Source: Siphlonurus alternatus
Taxonomy: Eukaryota > Arthropoda > Insecta > Ephemeroptera > Siphlonuridae
Reading direction: 5' to 3'
DNA: 64,000 nt
Assembly: GCA_949825025.1 (NCBI GenBank)
Contig: OX463779.1
Location: forward strand, 41,674,203 to 41,738,202
Each line of letters begins with the position of its first letter. Position 1 is the stretch's first letter. The translations under genes and the position numbers were made by a program. This document shows positions 47,960 through 60,427 of this stretch, in pieces. Below the pieces are notes generated by a model, which ran no database searches, was not told the DNA's origin, and was given only the letters and a program-made list of their open reading frames with translations.

Positions 47960-49030
47960 TAAATATTTAAGAAAATATAGCTCTTATTAGAAAATACAAC
48001 TAATATGATCTCATTATATGGTTTTTGTTTTTAATTTTATGCAAATTTTATAAAAGCCGGCTACATCACTATGAATATAGCTCGTAAGTTCGTATTTAAT
48101 AATTTAACGATAAAATATACAGAAAATTATAGATTGTATAATAATCTATACATTTTAAAATCTTCATAATAAAATATATTCGAATGTTCAGCAAGTTTTA
48201 ATTGAGGTTCATATATTTTTTATAAATAACTACGCTTTATTCTAATTCATTGCTGACTGTTTCAGTTAAAAATTCATATTATAATTCTGATAGTATAAAA
48301 AATATTAACTAAAATTTAAAAGACAAATGAAAGATAAGAAATTAAATGAAGAAAATTTTAAGAAAGTTGCTTCAAAATCAAATAAGAGGAAAATTGATGA
48401 AGAACCAACAGACACGCTGATTGCTGATTAAATAAGAAGAAGAAAATTATTGGCACTAAAATCAACGAGAATAATAATATCATTGGTCAAAATTCAGAAC
48501 TGGGTTGTATAGATCCAAATGCAAGTGCTTTGACTAAAGTGTCATATGAAACATAATCTACACATCTATGTCTTTTCTAGCATTGTGGGTAATTATTGGA
48601 CCTTAAATTTAAAGTGTTATGTATATATAGTACATTGTAAGAAGTATTATAAAATAAATTAAAAAAACTAAATATAAAAAAATTAAAATGTGCCCTTTTC
48701 AGGGCCCATACAAATTACTCGTAAAAGAGCTTTAGTATACAAGCAATGTTTTTTTATTATTATTAATTTTGATGATAAATTGTCTAAAGATCAGCAGAAA
48801 ATAGCTCTAATTATTGGAAAATACAAATATTTTTCTGCTTTGCATCTACTAGGTCTCATGTAATTGTTGTTTGTTGTTTTTTAAATTTTATATAAATTTT
48901 ATATTATAGGTTACATTGACTGCAATATAAGTTTATAATTAATATTTTAATAATATACTGAAAATTATAGCTTTTATTATAAATTATACATTCTAAGCAT
49001 CTTCTAATTATATCTAATATACATTCTTCT
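47960..49030. repeat. Diverged direct repeat flanking the coding-like remnant
   Basis: About 230 bp at 47960-48190 resembles 48790-49030 in the same direction (AAATA-AGCTCT, TTTTATA-AAATTTTATA, CTGAAAATTATAG-like blocks, in order). Both are very AT-rich, so the match needs alignment statistics. Confidence 0.35.
48327..48556 (+). pseudogene. Frameshifted coding-like remnant
   Basis: ATG at 48327 opens 34 codons with a basic run (KSNKRKIDEE) to TAA at 48429-48431. A second frame from 48434 gives 40 more codons (KKKKIIGTKINENNN, then GQNSELGCIDPNAS) to TAA at 48554-48556. Amino-acid use in both frames is protein-like and the break is a single frame change. I do not recognise the product. AATAAA at 48653-48658 follows, but the A run after it is too close to be a normal cleavage tail. 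Could be a decayed transposon or gene exon, or chance. Confidence 0.3.
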
Positions 49031-49363
49031 ATATGTACGATATTGTCAATTGAATTTATTATAAAAATTTATAATAAATTTACTGTCATTTTTTATATTT
49101 TAATACTTCCTTGAATATTTTTAATAACTGCAAATATATAAAACATGATTCTTGACTATAATAATTTCATCTCATTTATATTAATAAAATATATAAATTT
49201 TAATTAATTATGTTTACAAAATATAAAAATAATTTATCATTTTTAAATTTAATTTTTAATAATATTTAATTATTATTAGTTTATGGATTATGTTAATATA
49301 TATTTAAAGGTTATAATATTATTACATCGAATGATTTTTTTAAACAGTCGGTTAAAAAAAAAA

Positions 49364-49551
49364 AAAGACAGGTTGGGGGCGGCTTTCTTTGTAGCCATCT
49401 CAGTTCGACTCCCCGCCGGGCCTAGCTAATGAGGATAGTGAGCAAGCGCCGCCTTGCAACTGCCCCGGAGTCAGCTAGCTCCTTCCCGGTAACAAATTAT
49501 ATCATGCGGTCATTGGATATCATAAACCTATACGTCGTCGGAGAAAAAAAA
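49364..49551 (+). repeat. SINE-like element of a second family, poly(A) end
   Basis: A GC-richer block in very AT-rich DNA has a B-box-like CAGTTCGACTCC near its left end and ends in CGTCGTCGGAG followed by about 14 A. It lacks a clear A box, so it may be 5'-truncated. It shares no tail with the minus-strand SINEs. Confidence 0.55.
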
Positions 49552-50369
49552 AAAAAAATCATTGATGATGATACTGTGGATTATATAACTCCTTAGGGTT
49601 GGAATCAATTACTGTAAACCCTTTTTAGTATTATAGTTTGCCGCCACTCTATCAAATAATATAAAGACAAATAAAATCATTTTAATTAAGCTTATATATT
49701 ATTTTTGATCAATGAACTTTGATTTTTTGAATGAGAGTTAATTTAAAGAATATATCATTATAATATATGTTATATTATATATAGACAAGAATAAAATTAT
49801 TATATTTATTTTGTGGGCGTGAGTTATTATGTTACAAAATATTTTTGCTATATAAAAAAATTAATTAGCTTGTTGTAAAAAGTTTTATTGCTATATTTTT
49901 AAATGGTTATAAAATTTAGCAATTAAGTAATTTTTTTTTCTTTAATAATGTTAAAGCTGTAATTGCAATCAAGCAAGGTTATTAAATGTTTTTACTAAAT
50001 TAATGTAATGATATTTTATAAAATTATAGTCATAAATTTGTGTAAAAAATGTGAATCTATCGTATTTTTATTTGCATGTTTTTTTATATATAATTAAAGT
50101 TAATTAAAATTAATTATGTTGTTTATTTATTATTGAGGCTCAATCAATGACAACGTTTAATATTTCTAGTAGACCTTCAGGCATTCTTCGAAAATTTCTA
50201 AATTAGTAAAATTGTTATAAAACACACACACACAGAAAAGCAATATTTAAACTTTATATTTAATATGAGCGTATATATGTGTAATTTTTTTCAAAATAAG
50301 TAGTAAATTAAATGTAAAATTATTAGTATAGAATTATTTTCTAATATTTGTTTTTCTGTTTGTCTGCCT

Positions 50370-50415
<46 letters not shown>

Positions 50416-51339
50416 ATTTTTGTGAATTTTCAGAACTTCCATGCAATAATAAAAATATATTAATTTATTGTTATGAACTAGCTATATATTTTCATAAAAA
50501 TAATTTGATGGTTTTCATATGGGAATATATGTCATGTATTATATGTATTAAATGTAAATTATATATATAATTATATACATCATGCATTCTCATTTTTAAA
50601 TTTGTTTTCAATAATCAATTTTACATCATTAAATAAAATTAATCAATTCTCGTTATTATATCATATTGCAATAATTATTTAACATCTTTTAATTTTTTTT
50701 CCAATTACAATTATTTAAAAGTGCTGTAATTTTTAGTGCCAGTTAAAAAGAAAGTAAATAATAGACTTCATACATTGTTTTAAAAGTGGATAAATAATTT
50801 TTACTTTGTCATTAAATAATATTGTTATAATTCAAGTTTTTTTGACATGCATAATTAAGTTAATAACAAAATAAAATTATTCCATTACCATATGAAATAT
50901 TAATTATTTCTTAGAGGAACTTTCTCTATAATAGAATATATATTATAAGTCGAAGAAAGGGGAAAATCTATAAATTACTTTATCTCATGGCATAAAATTG
51001 CTGCCTTATTAAGACAACACTATAGCTGCGGAGTAAAGGGATTTTTAAGTGTTTTAAAATTCTATTCTAGGTATAACATTTGATTAAAATTTATTAGCTA
51101 TAATCATCTTCAATTAAGGTTTGAAAATTTAGATCATAAGAAGGAAAAATAAAAATAATAAAAACGACAGCCTCTAGCAATATTTTAAAATTAAACAATA
51201 ATTAAAAACATAATTATGTCAGCCTTCCAACATCATCACACGAATTAATTATCAAATTCAATTATTATATCATTGCTTTTAAACACGAGAAACTTTTAAT
51301 AAGAATTTCACAATTAATATTGGAAACAAAATAATTTTT
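49552..51339. other. Very AT-rich gene-free DNA
   Basis: Only the T41 tract stands out. No paired arms or frames seen. Confidence 0.6.
50371..50411. repeat. T41 homopolymer
   Basis: 41 uninterrupted T with no recognisable retroelement body on the minus strand beside it. Confidence 0.95.
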
Positions 51340-51490
51340 TTTTAATTGTTGTACCTCCCGAGGGGCCCTCTGGGCTGATAGGCCTTTTATGCTAAAGGGG
51401 GTCGATTTTGGGAAAATGAGGGAGGGGGCACCGAAGGAATACCTGAGTCGAAAATTTGACGGAGGTTCGCCTCGCTAAAACCAGAGAATA
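51340..51490 (-). repeat. Possible retroelement 3' end
   Basis: On the minus strand a GC-rich stretch (CTATCAGCCCAGAGGGCCCC, TCGGGAGGTACAACAATT) runs into A9. GC-rich 3' UTR plus A tail fits a 5'-truncated retroelement, but no coding match supports it. Confidence 0.3.
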
Positions 51491-51602
51491 GAAATATACT
51501 AGTATTTATTTTCTGTGTTATTCGATGGATGGAATACATACAGTAACTGCATGATTTGACGTACGTACTTATAAGATATAAAATATAATATATTGTTATG
51601 TA

Positions 51603-51725
51603 CACTTGTCGCCTTGGAAAATTTCCCACTTGCAGTCTTGTTAATAACCATGCCCTGAGTTACGGGAAATGGTGATTAATGATTAATATAAGGCTGCAAA
51701 TGGAAATTTTCCGAGGCGACGAGTG
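51603..51725. mobile_element. GTCGCC-type MITE
   Basis: Terminal repeats CACTTGTCGCCTTGGAAAAT and complement, flanked by TA on each side (51601-51602, 51726-51727). The 123-bp element has no coding content. The family's CA(C/G)T-type ends and TA target fit mariner/Tc1 MITEs. Confidence 0.8.
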
Positions 51726-51963
51726 TACAAGCGAATAGAAAAAAACATTACAAATTATATGAATTACGAAAAAATTATTATCATAAATAAAACTGACAAT
51801 GTGTTTTGTCTGTATGAAGCAGAACTTTTTGAAGATCCTTCTTGAAAATATATAAGACTTCTTATTTATATAATAAAATAAATGTGCACCTCATTTCTTA
51901 TAATTTAACATGCAACATAATATTTAACATAAAATTTTATTTTATTTCACTTTCCGTACATTT

Positions 51964-52300
51964 TACCTTTGCCGTTGTTCGATGTAATCCTTCTGTATGT
52001 AGTATGTTGCGATAATCACTTACAATTAGTGTTCATGCACGTCACTAACACTTGCATGTATAATATACACATATCACTATAACGTTTCGAGAGTCAACCG
52101 CTCTCTTCCTCACAGGTGATCTGAGTAGAGTCTACTCAGATCACCTGAGGAAGAGAGCGTCTGGAAACGTAGTGATATCATGATATTATATGTGTAGTAT
52201 ATTCATGCAAGTGTTGGTAACGTTCACGAACACTAAGTAAGTGATTATCGCAACATACTATAACATACAGAAGGATTACATCGAACAACGGCAATGAAAA
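51964..52300. mobile_element. Palindromic MITE with full-length hairpin
   Basis: TTTGCCGTTGTTCGATGTAA and its complement close a hairpin of about 335 bp. The centre is a near-perfect GGTGATCTGAGTAGA/TCTACTCAGATCACC pair at 52110-52148. No clear target duplication and no coding content. Confidence 0.7.
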
Positions 52301-53461
52301 ATAACTATAAAATAAATAAAGATTGAAAATTTATAGTCCAAAAAGTGAAATAGAATATATTCAGTATGAATACCCTTTGAGCGAAAAAGCTATATTTACT
52401 ATAATATAAAATTTTATATAACACATTACTGCACGACCTGTCTGTTAACTCTACCATATATATAAGTGAAAATAATCGAACCGAACCATTAAAAAAAATC
52501 CCTCCATTTTATATTTAAATTTCTTGAATTTCAGAATTTTTTTACTATTGTTTTGTATTTTTTGCTCGACATTATTTTTTATATATAAAATATAAGATAC
52601 AAATAAATTAAACTTAAAACAAAACAAAAACAACACAAAACATCACTACCACTACGACTATTATATAAATTTTCCAAATTAAAATAACAACGACTATTAC
52701 ATATATAAATTTCTCAAATAAGTAAATTAAAAAGAATGGATCTCGCGGTATCGTGCTCAGAGGGTTGGGCCTCGACCATTAGCAGCAGTTAGAGGAACAT
52801 TAGAGGCAGCAATTTGAGAGGCTGGGCGCACCAGTGACACGAGATGAAGAAGGTAATTCAATTTGATTATTGGGTTAGCTACGACTTAATGGCACCATAT
52901 TGTGTCCTTGCAAGTATATAATATATAATAGCTTAAATATAACGCAGAGAAAATACATTCAACCTAAACATAAATGACACACTTTAACAAAAACATTCTT
53001 CATAATATATAATTTCAAAGTTATTATCTTTAATTTAACAAATTAGATTTTTTTTATCTGTATATTATATATTTTTTTATATACTATTATATGGTAAATT
53101 AAATTTATAATATTTTTTTTTTCTCTATACAATAATAGATAATATTTCTAATAAGATGTTAGCAACACATGTCATTTAATATTAAAATTACATCAATTTC
53201 GTTTTTCTACGTGCCTGCATTATGTTTCTTCATATATCATTACGTTTATGAACAAATGCAATTACATTGTTATTACACGTATGTGCATGTTGTGTATTGT
53301 ACGTGCATAATAATGAGAGAGCTGCATGTATGTTGTACTTGCTTTTAATATTTTCAATTTTCATTTATTTTATATATAGTTATTTTTCATTGTATATTTT
53401 ATATTATAATATGAAATATCAGAAAATTGAAGGGGTATTCACATAATTATACATGTATGTA

Positions 53462-53582
53462 CATTCGTTGCCTTGGAAAATTTCCTTTGCAGCCTTGTTA
53501 ATCACCATGTCCTGTGTTATTCTTCTTATGGGGCATGGTGAGTAACAAGGCCGGAAAGGGAAATTTTCCGAGGCGATGACTG
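53462..53582. mobile_element. GTCGCC-type MITE
   Basis: Same terminal repeats as 51603-51725 (CATTCGTTGCCTTGGAAAAT and complement). TA precedes the left end; the right flank is TT. The interior contains the same GTTAATCACCATG-like hairpin as the sister copies. Confidence 0.75.
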
Positions 53583-53650
53583 TTCTTTGTTCCTATGGAT
53601 GTGTTTTCAACAAAACCATTTTCATCCACCACTTAAATGAACATTTTCAA

Positions 53651-53883
53651 TCCGTATTGAACGTAATAGTCGTTCCTGGCTAGCGTTGGTTTGACGTTAC
53701 GAACCTTTTCCTTCGTCCTTCATCAATACATCACTTCATGGGAGTGTCGCGTGACGTCAAACCAAAGATAGCCCGTAATGACGATCGATAGATGCGCTTG
53801 CAACAAGCGTCGTGAAGAATAAGTACGGCGTATTGTGGATTAATACGGATCGAATACCTGTTTACAAGAGTGTTCAATACGGA
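53651..53883. mobile_element. Diverged palindromic element
   Basis: TCCGTATTGAAC at 53651 pairs with GTTCAATACGGA at 53872-53883, and an inner pair centres on GGTTTGACGT/TGACGTCAAACC. The arms are more mismatched than in other MITEs. It begins about 70 bp after a GTCGCC-type MITE. Confidence 0.5.
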
Positions 53884-54084
53884 CCTGTTAAATACGTGTT
53901 CGTCTAGGACTACTCGTGATAATTTTAAAAATAAATAAAATACTGTACATATATTTATATTATTATGTAGATTTTTATCCTTGGTTTAATAAAGTTCAAA
54001 ACATGCATGGTACGTACTAAAAATACAAAATATACCTTTGTTAAACTAGTTATAACTTATAACTATTTAATAAATTATATTAAC

Positions 54085-54412
54085 GATGAATCTCAGTTAC
54101 TGCTGGAGTCAAAGAATATTTCCCTGCAAACGAATCGAATGAAATAAATTTTAAAAAAGCGAGAATGTTCTAAAACTTAATCGCTTATGGTTTGAGCAAA
54201 TTCAGTCTTGCAGTTTTCTTGCAACAGCTCCATTTCCGGTTTTCGTCCATAAGGCCAATGTTAAACTTCTACCTCAGTTTTCACAAAACTGGTAAGACAG
54301 ATTCGCTTCAAAATTTGTATGCCACCTATTGATGGCGAGTTCTAAGTCCCCTGCAAGTCTTGTTGCATTCAGGCGGTACGATTGCGAGATCTCAACCTAC
54401 TGAGATTCATCT
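54085..54412. mobile_element. TTAA-flanked MITE (GATGAATCTCAG type), copy A
   Basis: Begins GATGAATCTCAG and ends CTGAGATTCATC, with TTAA just outside on both sides. The interior matches the copy at 56620-56947 in inverted orientation over about 325 bp. TTAA flanks suggest piggyBac-type mobilisation; no transposase frame is present. Confidence 0.82.
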
Positions 54413-56619
54413 TTAACAGAATATTAGATCATGATATATTATATGCACGGCCAGGCATTGCTTAGTACTTTATTTAACTCATGATAAATCTAGAACGTGA
54501 TGGAGTAATTCACGAATGCCCCCTCCCTCCCCCTCACATTTCCTTTTTTTTTTTTTTTTTTTTTTTACTGTGAGTTGTTTACACTCTGCATCTCTCAAAA
54601 TTTCCAGTTAACATTTCGTCAAACAAAGCCCCCGAAATGTAGGCAACTGTTTCTACACCTTTGTATTGAACGCGCGCGGATCGAATTAATTTTATGAGAG
54701 GCTCTCAAAGGAGAATATATCAAATAATATATATACGAGTAATATCATATTGATTATTTTCACTTGATGATAAGGACCATATTGTTTGAAAACAACTACA
54801 ATAATGACCTTAAAGCACATTTTGTTGTATATTATTCAACACTATGCCCACCTCCATGACTACAACTAACGTATAATATGTTTTATTATTTATTGAAATG
54901 CACTTCCAGTACTTCCACACTACATTATTGCACTATCCCATTCATAAATTTACTGCATTATAACAATTAGTGTAAAAAGGAAGAGCCAAACACTTTTGTG
55001 ACTTCATCGTAAATATAATTTAGTTAATTTTGAACCATATAACTCTCGTGTCTACATAATGTGCTGATAATTTTTCGAAGTAATATTTCAGTAAATTCAT
55101 GCAGCATGTGTACGTTATCACATATATGACTAATTACTGTGGTGAAACAGTGATAACAAAACACCGCGGCAATTGCTTCTTTCAACTGCACATTTTAACG
55201 GGACGAAATATTTTACACTGACTTGCAAAATTTTCTGTCATCACTTTTTTTTTTAAATTTTCACATTAATGATTACAATTAATTTCAAAATAAATTATTA
55301 AAGTAGCGTATGCACGAGGGGGAGTTCTCTAAATCATGCTAAATCAGACAAAGCATATAGGAAATATTCACATACGATAAGTGGGTGGGTTATAACAATT
55401 CTCTCACCTCTTATGAAGGACAAAAAATTTGCTTCAATTTTTCTCAACTAGATTATTTATTTATTTTATTATGTGAACTACAGATCTGTTGACGACGAAT
55501 AATTTTAATAATTAATTAATAATAATTAATTTTACCCGAGTTGAAATAAATGTCACATTTTATTCAATTTTAACGTCTATTCTCTTCTTCCTTATCATAT
55601 TTTGCACCATTTTCTCCTCTTATTGAGCATAATAATATTTATTTCTTACTTTGAGCGAATAAAATGTGTTTTCGAGGTTAAAAAGTGTAAAAAAAAATTG
55701 GATGAGTTGAAGATGAAAATTTTCAAATAGGGTATTCTTATCACAAAAACATAGTGTAAATAGTTGTCTGTTCTATTAACTGCTGTCTCCAACTTTTTAC
55801 TTGCGTCCTTCGAGCGTCCATCTAACGACAGGTCTAGATACTTTTGCCCCTGGGTGTATCTAATTGGAAGGTGGCGATGCGGGCATTGCCGCTGATAACA
55901 GTGCATTGGTCGCGGTGTGTATGCAGATAGCGGCGCGATCATGCTTGCGTTTGAAGTATGAACATTCATTATAAAGTCACTTGCAATTTTTACATGTCAT
56001 TTTACATGTCATGTATGGATAAGATAGCCAAGTTTTATATAATTATGACCCTTGACGGTTTTGATAATTTTAAATTGTAAATTATTGTTATTAAATTTTA
56101 TATTATTATGTACTGTATACATTACATGAGTAAATAAATACAATTAATGGAAATAAACAATAATAAAATTCATTGCTTGATATACTGTGCAGTCAAAATA
56201 AAAAAATAATACACGTATGTCAATTTTACAATATATATATTATCCAACTTACAGGAAAGCCCAATGAGTTTTCATAATAATTATAGAAAAATAAACAAAA
56301 TAAACTTGTAATATATAAAATTATATCACGCTAAACTTATAGGGGAACTCATAATTACATGCTTTTCTTCCTTTTATTATTATATTATTTTGTATTATGG
56401 GGTCCTACCTGCATAATATCTTGTGTTATATAATGGTTGTATGTAATCAGTGATGTAATTAGCTGCATGGAATTAGATAAATAAATAATTTTAACGTGAA
56501 CAAAATTATCACCATCAGAGCATTTTATTATCGCAAATTACGATTTGTGTCACAAGTCATTAGTCACTCAAATAAAAAAAAGTGCATTTTATTTTCAAAA
56601 AGTAAAATTATCATTATAA
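54413..56619. other. DNA between inverted MITE copies
   Basis: A 107-codon minus frame at 55646-55969 overlaps a GC-richer block but has no recognisable domain. No transposase is found between the inverted copies. Confidence 0.5.
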
Positions 56620-56947
56620 GGATGAATCTCAGTAGGTTGATATCTCGCAATCGTACCGCCTGAATGCAACAAGACTTGCAGGGGACTTAGAACTCACCAT
56701 CAATAGATGGCATACAAATTTTGAAGCGAATCTGTCTTATCAGTTTTGTGAAAACTGAGGTAGAAGTTTAACATTGGCCTTATGGACGAAAACTGGAAAT
56801 GGAGCTGTTGTAAGAAAACTGCAAGACTGAATTTGCTCAAACCATAAGCGATTAAGTTTTAGAACATTCTCGATTTTTTTAAATTTATTTCATTCGATTC
56901 GTTAGAAGGGAAATATTCTTTGATTCCGAAGTAACTGAGATTAATCG
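56620..56947. mobile_element. TTAA-flanked MITE (GATGAATCTCAG type), copy B
   Basis: Inverted relative to 54085-54412 with a few percent mismatch. Starts GATGAATCTCAGTAGGTTGA and ends CTGAGATTAATCG followed by TTAA; the left TTAA has decayed to TATAA. The two copies sit 2.2 kb apart. Confidence 0.8.
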
Positions 56948-57146
56948 TTAACTGCGTTGAAATGTGCTTGATTTACTACGTCATACTAATTTTTATGCAT
57001 GCATGATATATTGGTATAATTAATTCATAATATTGATAATATGCATTCATATATGCATAACATATGTGATGTATTTATTTTCATAGTTAAAAATATATAA
57101 AATAATTTTATAAGCATGCACAATAAACATGCATGACATGTACAGT

Positions 57147-57297
57147 CAGTAACAAGCGAGAATTTACGGCTGAAAATTTCCGAAAGTGACGTAAATTACG
57201 TAGTTCCGCTTTTAATTAGCCCGCAATCGGAAGAGGAAATCGATAGAAAATGCGTCACTTCCGGAAATTTTCAGGCGTAAACTCTCTCTTGTTAGAC
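57147..57297. mobile_element. Short 150-bp palindromic MITE
   Basis: TAACAAGCGAGAATTTACGG on the left matches the complement of TAACAAGAGAGAGTTTACGC on the right. Both arms continue into TGAAAATTTCCG(A/G)AAGTGACG. No coding content. Confidence 0.65.
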
Positions 57298-57479
57298 TTT
57301 AGTTTATTTATTTGATTTCGTTCGGTTCCATGTAGACATAATTATGGTTCATTATAATGTTAAAACGAATAGATTTAAACAAAAATTTTAAAAACTATAA
57401 ATATATTTTACGATGTGAATTGTAATAATTTGTAATTTTTAGTTAAAGTAAACAAATTAATCCGTGCGAATTACTTTTA

Positions 57480-57770
57480 AGTGCGCGCGCAATCAAGCGG
57501 TCTCAGGCGCCCCTGCTGATGTTTACTACGAAGGATCATCCCACGGGGGGCGGTCAGATGTGGTTAATTAAAAAGTTTAATCTCCCAGGACCTTATTAAC
57601 ATAACGGCTTGCTCGTCCATCAGATCTGACGGGTCGGACCACCGGGCGGCATGCAATCAGCCTCCCAGTGCCATATCGACGAGCGTCGTGTTTAATTTGT
57701 AGCGGCACTCGTGCAGTCATTAACAACGAACGACCTTGCACACGCACGAAAACATACACATAATAATAAA
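57480..57770. other. Unexplained GC-rich block
   Basis: CpG-rich sequence including GGCGGTCAGATGTGG and ACGGGTCGGACCACCGGG stands out from its surroundings. A 60-codon minus frame crosses it without a recognisable motif. Its origin is unknown. Confidence 0.35.
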
Positions 57771-57850
57771 GTATCAGTTTGTAGCTTTGTCGTTATGCAA
57801 CCAGTTTTAGATGTCAAATTTGTTTAAAAAAAATTACTATGTTGAGTGTA

Positions 57851-58208
57851 CAGTCGCCTCCCTGGAAATTTTCTAGTCAAAAGATGACAGTCACCAGGGG
57901 CGGACCGAAATGTTAAAACTTGGAGTGGGAGGGTGGGGGGCGACGGGGGGGGGAACACCTTCAATGTATTTTGGGACCTTCGGGGGAGGGGGCGATCGCC
58001 CCCCTTCCCTTGGATCCGCGCCTGAGAGCAGTCACGTTTGTAACGTCTTCAGTCATGATTATTGATAAACATTTTGTATATCATATTAACGTTGAAGCTT
58101 ATTGGCCAAATACGAGCCGAATTACACCCGAAAATAACACGATGAAAACCAAGTTGAATATGAACCGCAGTGCATACTGATGTGAGAAATTATCCAAGGC
58201 AAGGAGTG
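57851..58208. mobile_element. GTCGCC-type MITE carrying a hAT insertion
   Basis: Starts CAGTCGCCTCCCTGGAAATT after TA (57849-57850) and ends with the complement of CACTCCTTGCCTTGGATAAT before TA (58209-58210). The hAT MITE 57895-58024 interrupts it. Its remaining interior (58028-58175) resembles 6190-6330. Confidence 0.7.
57895..58024. mobile_element. hAT-type MITE, nested in a TA-flanked MITE
   Basis: Starts CAGGGGCGGACC and ends GGATCCGCGCCTG, with an interior nearly identical to part of 1316-1528 (including CACCTTCAATGTATTTTGGG). The flank ACAGTCAC on the left is matched by GCAGTCAC on the right after three extra bases (AGA). Confidence 0.8.
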
Positions 58209-58427
58209 TACTTTGAAACTTTGACAGCATTAAAGAACAAATCAGTGTTTTATTTGTTTGCAAGCGTTGAAATCTCCTGAAATCTGTTACATCAATGGGA
58301 ACATTGCAGAGATTAGTGGGCAAGTTATACTGTACTGTATTATATAATGCATTATACTGTACATTATTTACTGTGATGTATAGATAGGTGATATGTGATA
58401 TGATAATAGTGAAAGAAAATCGTTAAG

Positions 58428-58555
58428 GGGCATTCACAAAGTCTTAAGGCCATATTTAAGGCTTGATTTTAGACGTGTTTTTTAGACCTAAAATTTCTGG
58501 TCTTAAATTATTGAGCCTTAATTATTTGTGGCCTTAAGGCTTTGTAAATTTCTTT
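58428..58555. mobile_element. Small palindromic MITE (CACAAAGTCTTAAGGC type)
   Basis: CACAAAGTCTTAAGGCCATA pairs with its complement near 58530-58550, with TTAAGGCTTGATTTTAGAC inside. About 128 bp, with moderately mismatched arms. Confidence 0.55.
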
Positions 58556-60427
58556 AATCTAAAAATTATATTAATTATGTAAATAATGTTATGTTTCAAG
58601 ATGTTTTAAGATTTATACTTGTTGGAAATAGTAACATATTTTTACTAATTTAGATGTATTGAATTAAAATTCATTACATCTAATATAATTTAATTATAAT
58701 TAATTCATACAATGATTATTTAATTATAATATATAACTGAAAAATGTACTCAATATCTTGCTGTTTGTATAATAATATCATAAATATTATATATAATATA
58801 TAATAAAGTATAATAATACATAATCATGTTTTATATACATTATATTCAATTAAATAATAAAATTATTTTGTAATGATTTTTACATTTGACTCTTATAAAA
58901 TCAATGCATTAATGTATAATTTAATTATGCCTATTATATTAAATTATAATACACATTAGTTAAGCATTTGTGTGTGTGTGTGTTTTTTTCTTATAAAATA
59001 AGAAAATATAAACAATCGAATGTCGTTTTTTTTTATTATATTTTATTCCTGAGGCATATACACGATGATACTTTATTGATCAAATTAGAAAATTTTAAGA
59101 ACCAAGTGCAAGCTGGAGCATAAAGATCGTGACGGTCGTCAAGTATGTAGCCCCGAGAACTTCCAACTAAATTGCCGCTCTCAAATTGCTGCTGAGGTCA
59201 CATTTTCTCACGTGCGTTCGCCAGCTGCACGCCGAGAGACTGAAATTGGACGAAGAAGATTATGCTTTATTAAAGTAAAACAATTTACAAGCATTTTTAT
59301 TATGTGTCATTGTCATGGCCGCCATGTAATGTATTTATTTATTTACCTATTGTAAAAAAAAAAGTAATAAAATAAAATTTTATTATATATTTAATTAAGT
59401 ATATTTAAATAATTATAAAATATTAAGCAATTTTATATTTTTTTTATATTTAAAACAATTTATTGTCTGTTTTAATTAAGAATACATATATAATATTCAA
59501 CAATTTTCATAAACGATGTTATTAATTATATTTTTACCTTATGCCATCATGAGAGAGAAAAATATAATAAAAAAATTTATGGTGCTACTATTAAACTATT
59601 ATATATATTTTCTCTCTTGGAACTAATGTGACGACAACAGGTTCGTAATAATGTTTCCCAGCAAATATTATTTTACGGTTGATCCTCACACTGCTGGTAA
59701 GCTTGTTCAAAAGATTACAGCGCCACTTAGAGCACCACAGGGGGGTCGGCACCAAGCACCCCGCGCCGACAGAGTTGGTGAACCCACATAATTAGCAGTG
59801 TAGCAAAGGGTCGAATGTTTACCACTGCCAGATATGTTTATAAACAATATAGAAAGAAAGAAGTTTTTTATTAAAATTAGAAAGGTTGAAAGAAAAAGGG
59901 TAAATTATTAACTGAATCTAATTTAAATATATCAAATATGATATTTTTTAATAAAGGTAAAACCAATAGCTTTATTAATATTTAGTATATTTACATTTTT
60001 ATAAGTATGTTTTTTTTTTATATATTACTATGTGTATATGTCATGGAAACTTATTATAAATTTTAATTAATATTTTTTTGCCTTAAAGACTTCTCAATTC
60101 TAATTTTAATCATTATTTTAAATTTTATTTTTATGGTTAATATTCATTTTTGGTGAGATACAATTTAAGAAATTTTATATATTTATTTTGAGAAAAAAAA
60201 AAAAAAAAAAAACATAAAACTCAATAAAATTTGTTATATTATATGGATTATGAATAATATATATATCATGGAAAAAAATAATTCTATAATAGAAATTAAT
60301 ATTCTAGAAATTTTAATTTTTCATCATTAAAATTGTCATGGAAATTTATTTTACAAATAAGTAAGAGTCTGCTCAAGTTTGAAGTTGAAAGAAATTAAAA
60401 TTTAAACAATCGTAATTTAACTTTTGA
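58556..60427. other. AT-rich DNA with two GC-richer islets
   Basis: Islets at about 59100-59280 and 59690-59820 stand out. The second is bracketed by CACACTGCTGG and AGCAGTGTAGC, which could pair. Neither matches an RNA or protein I recognise. Confidence 0.4.

Noticed and set aside
55646..55969. 107-codon minus frame over a GC-richer block
   Set aside because: The N-terminal part looks protein-like but there is no known domain, and the C-terminal part is AT-rich noise.
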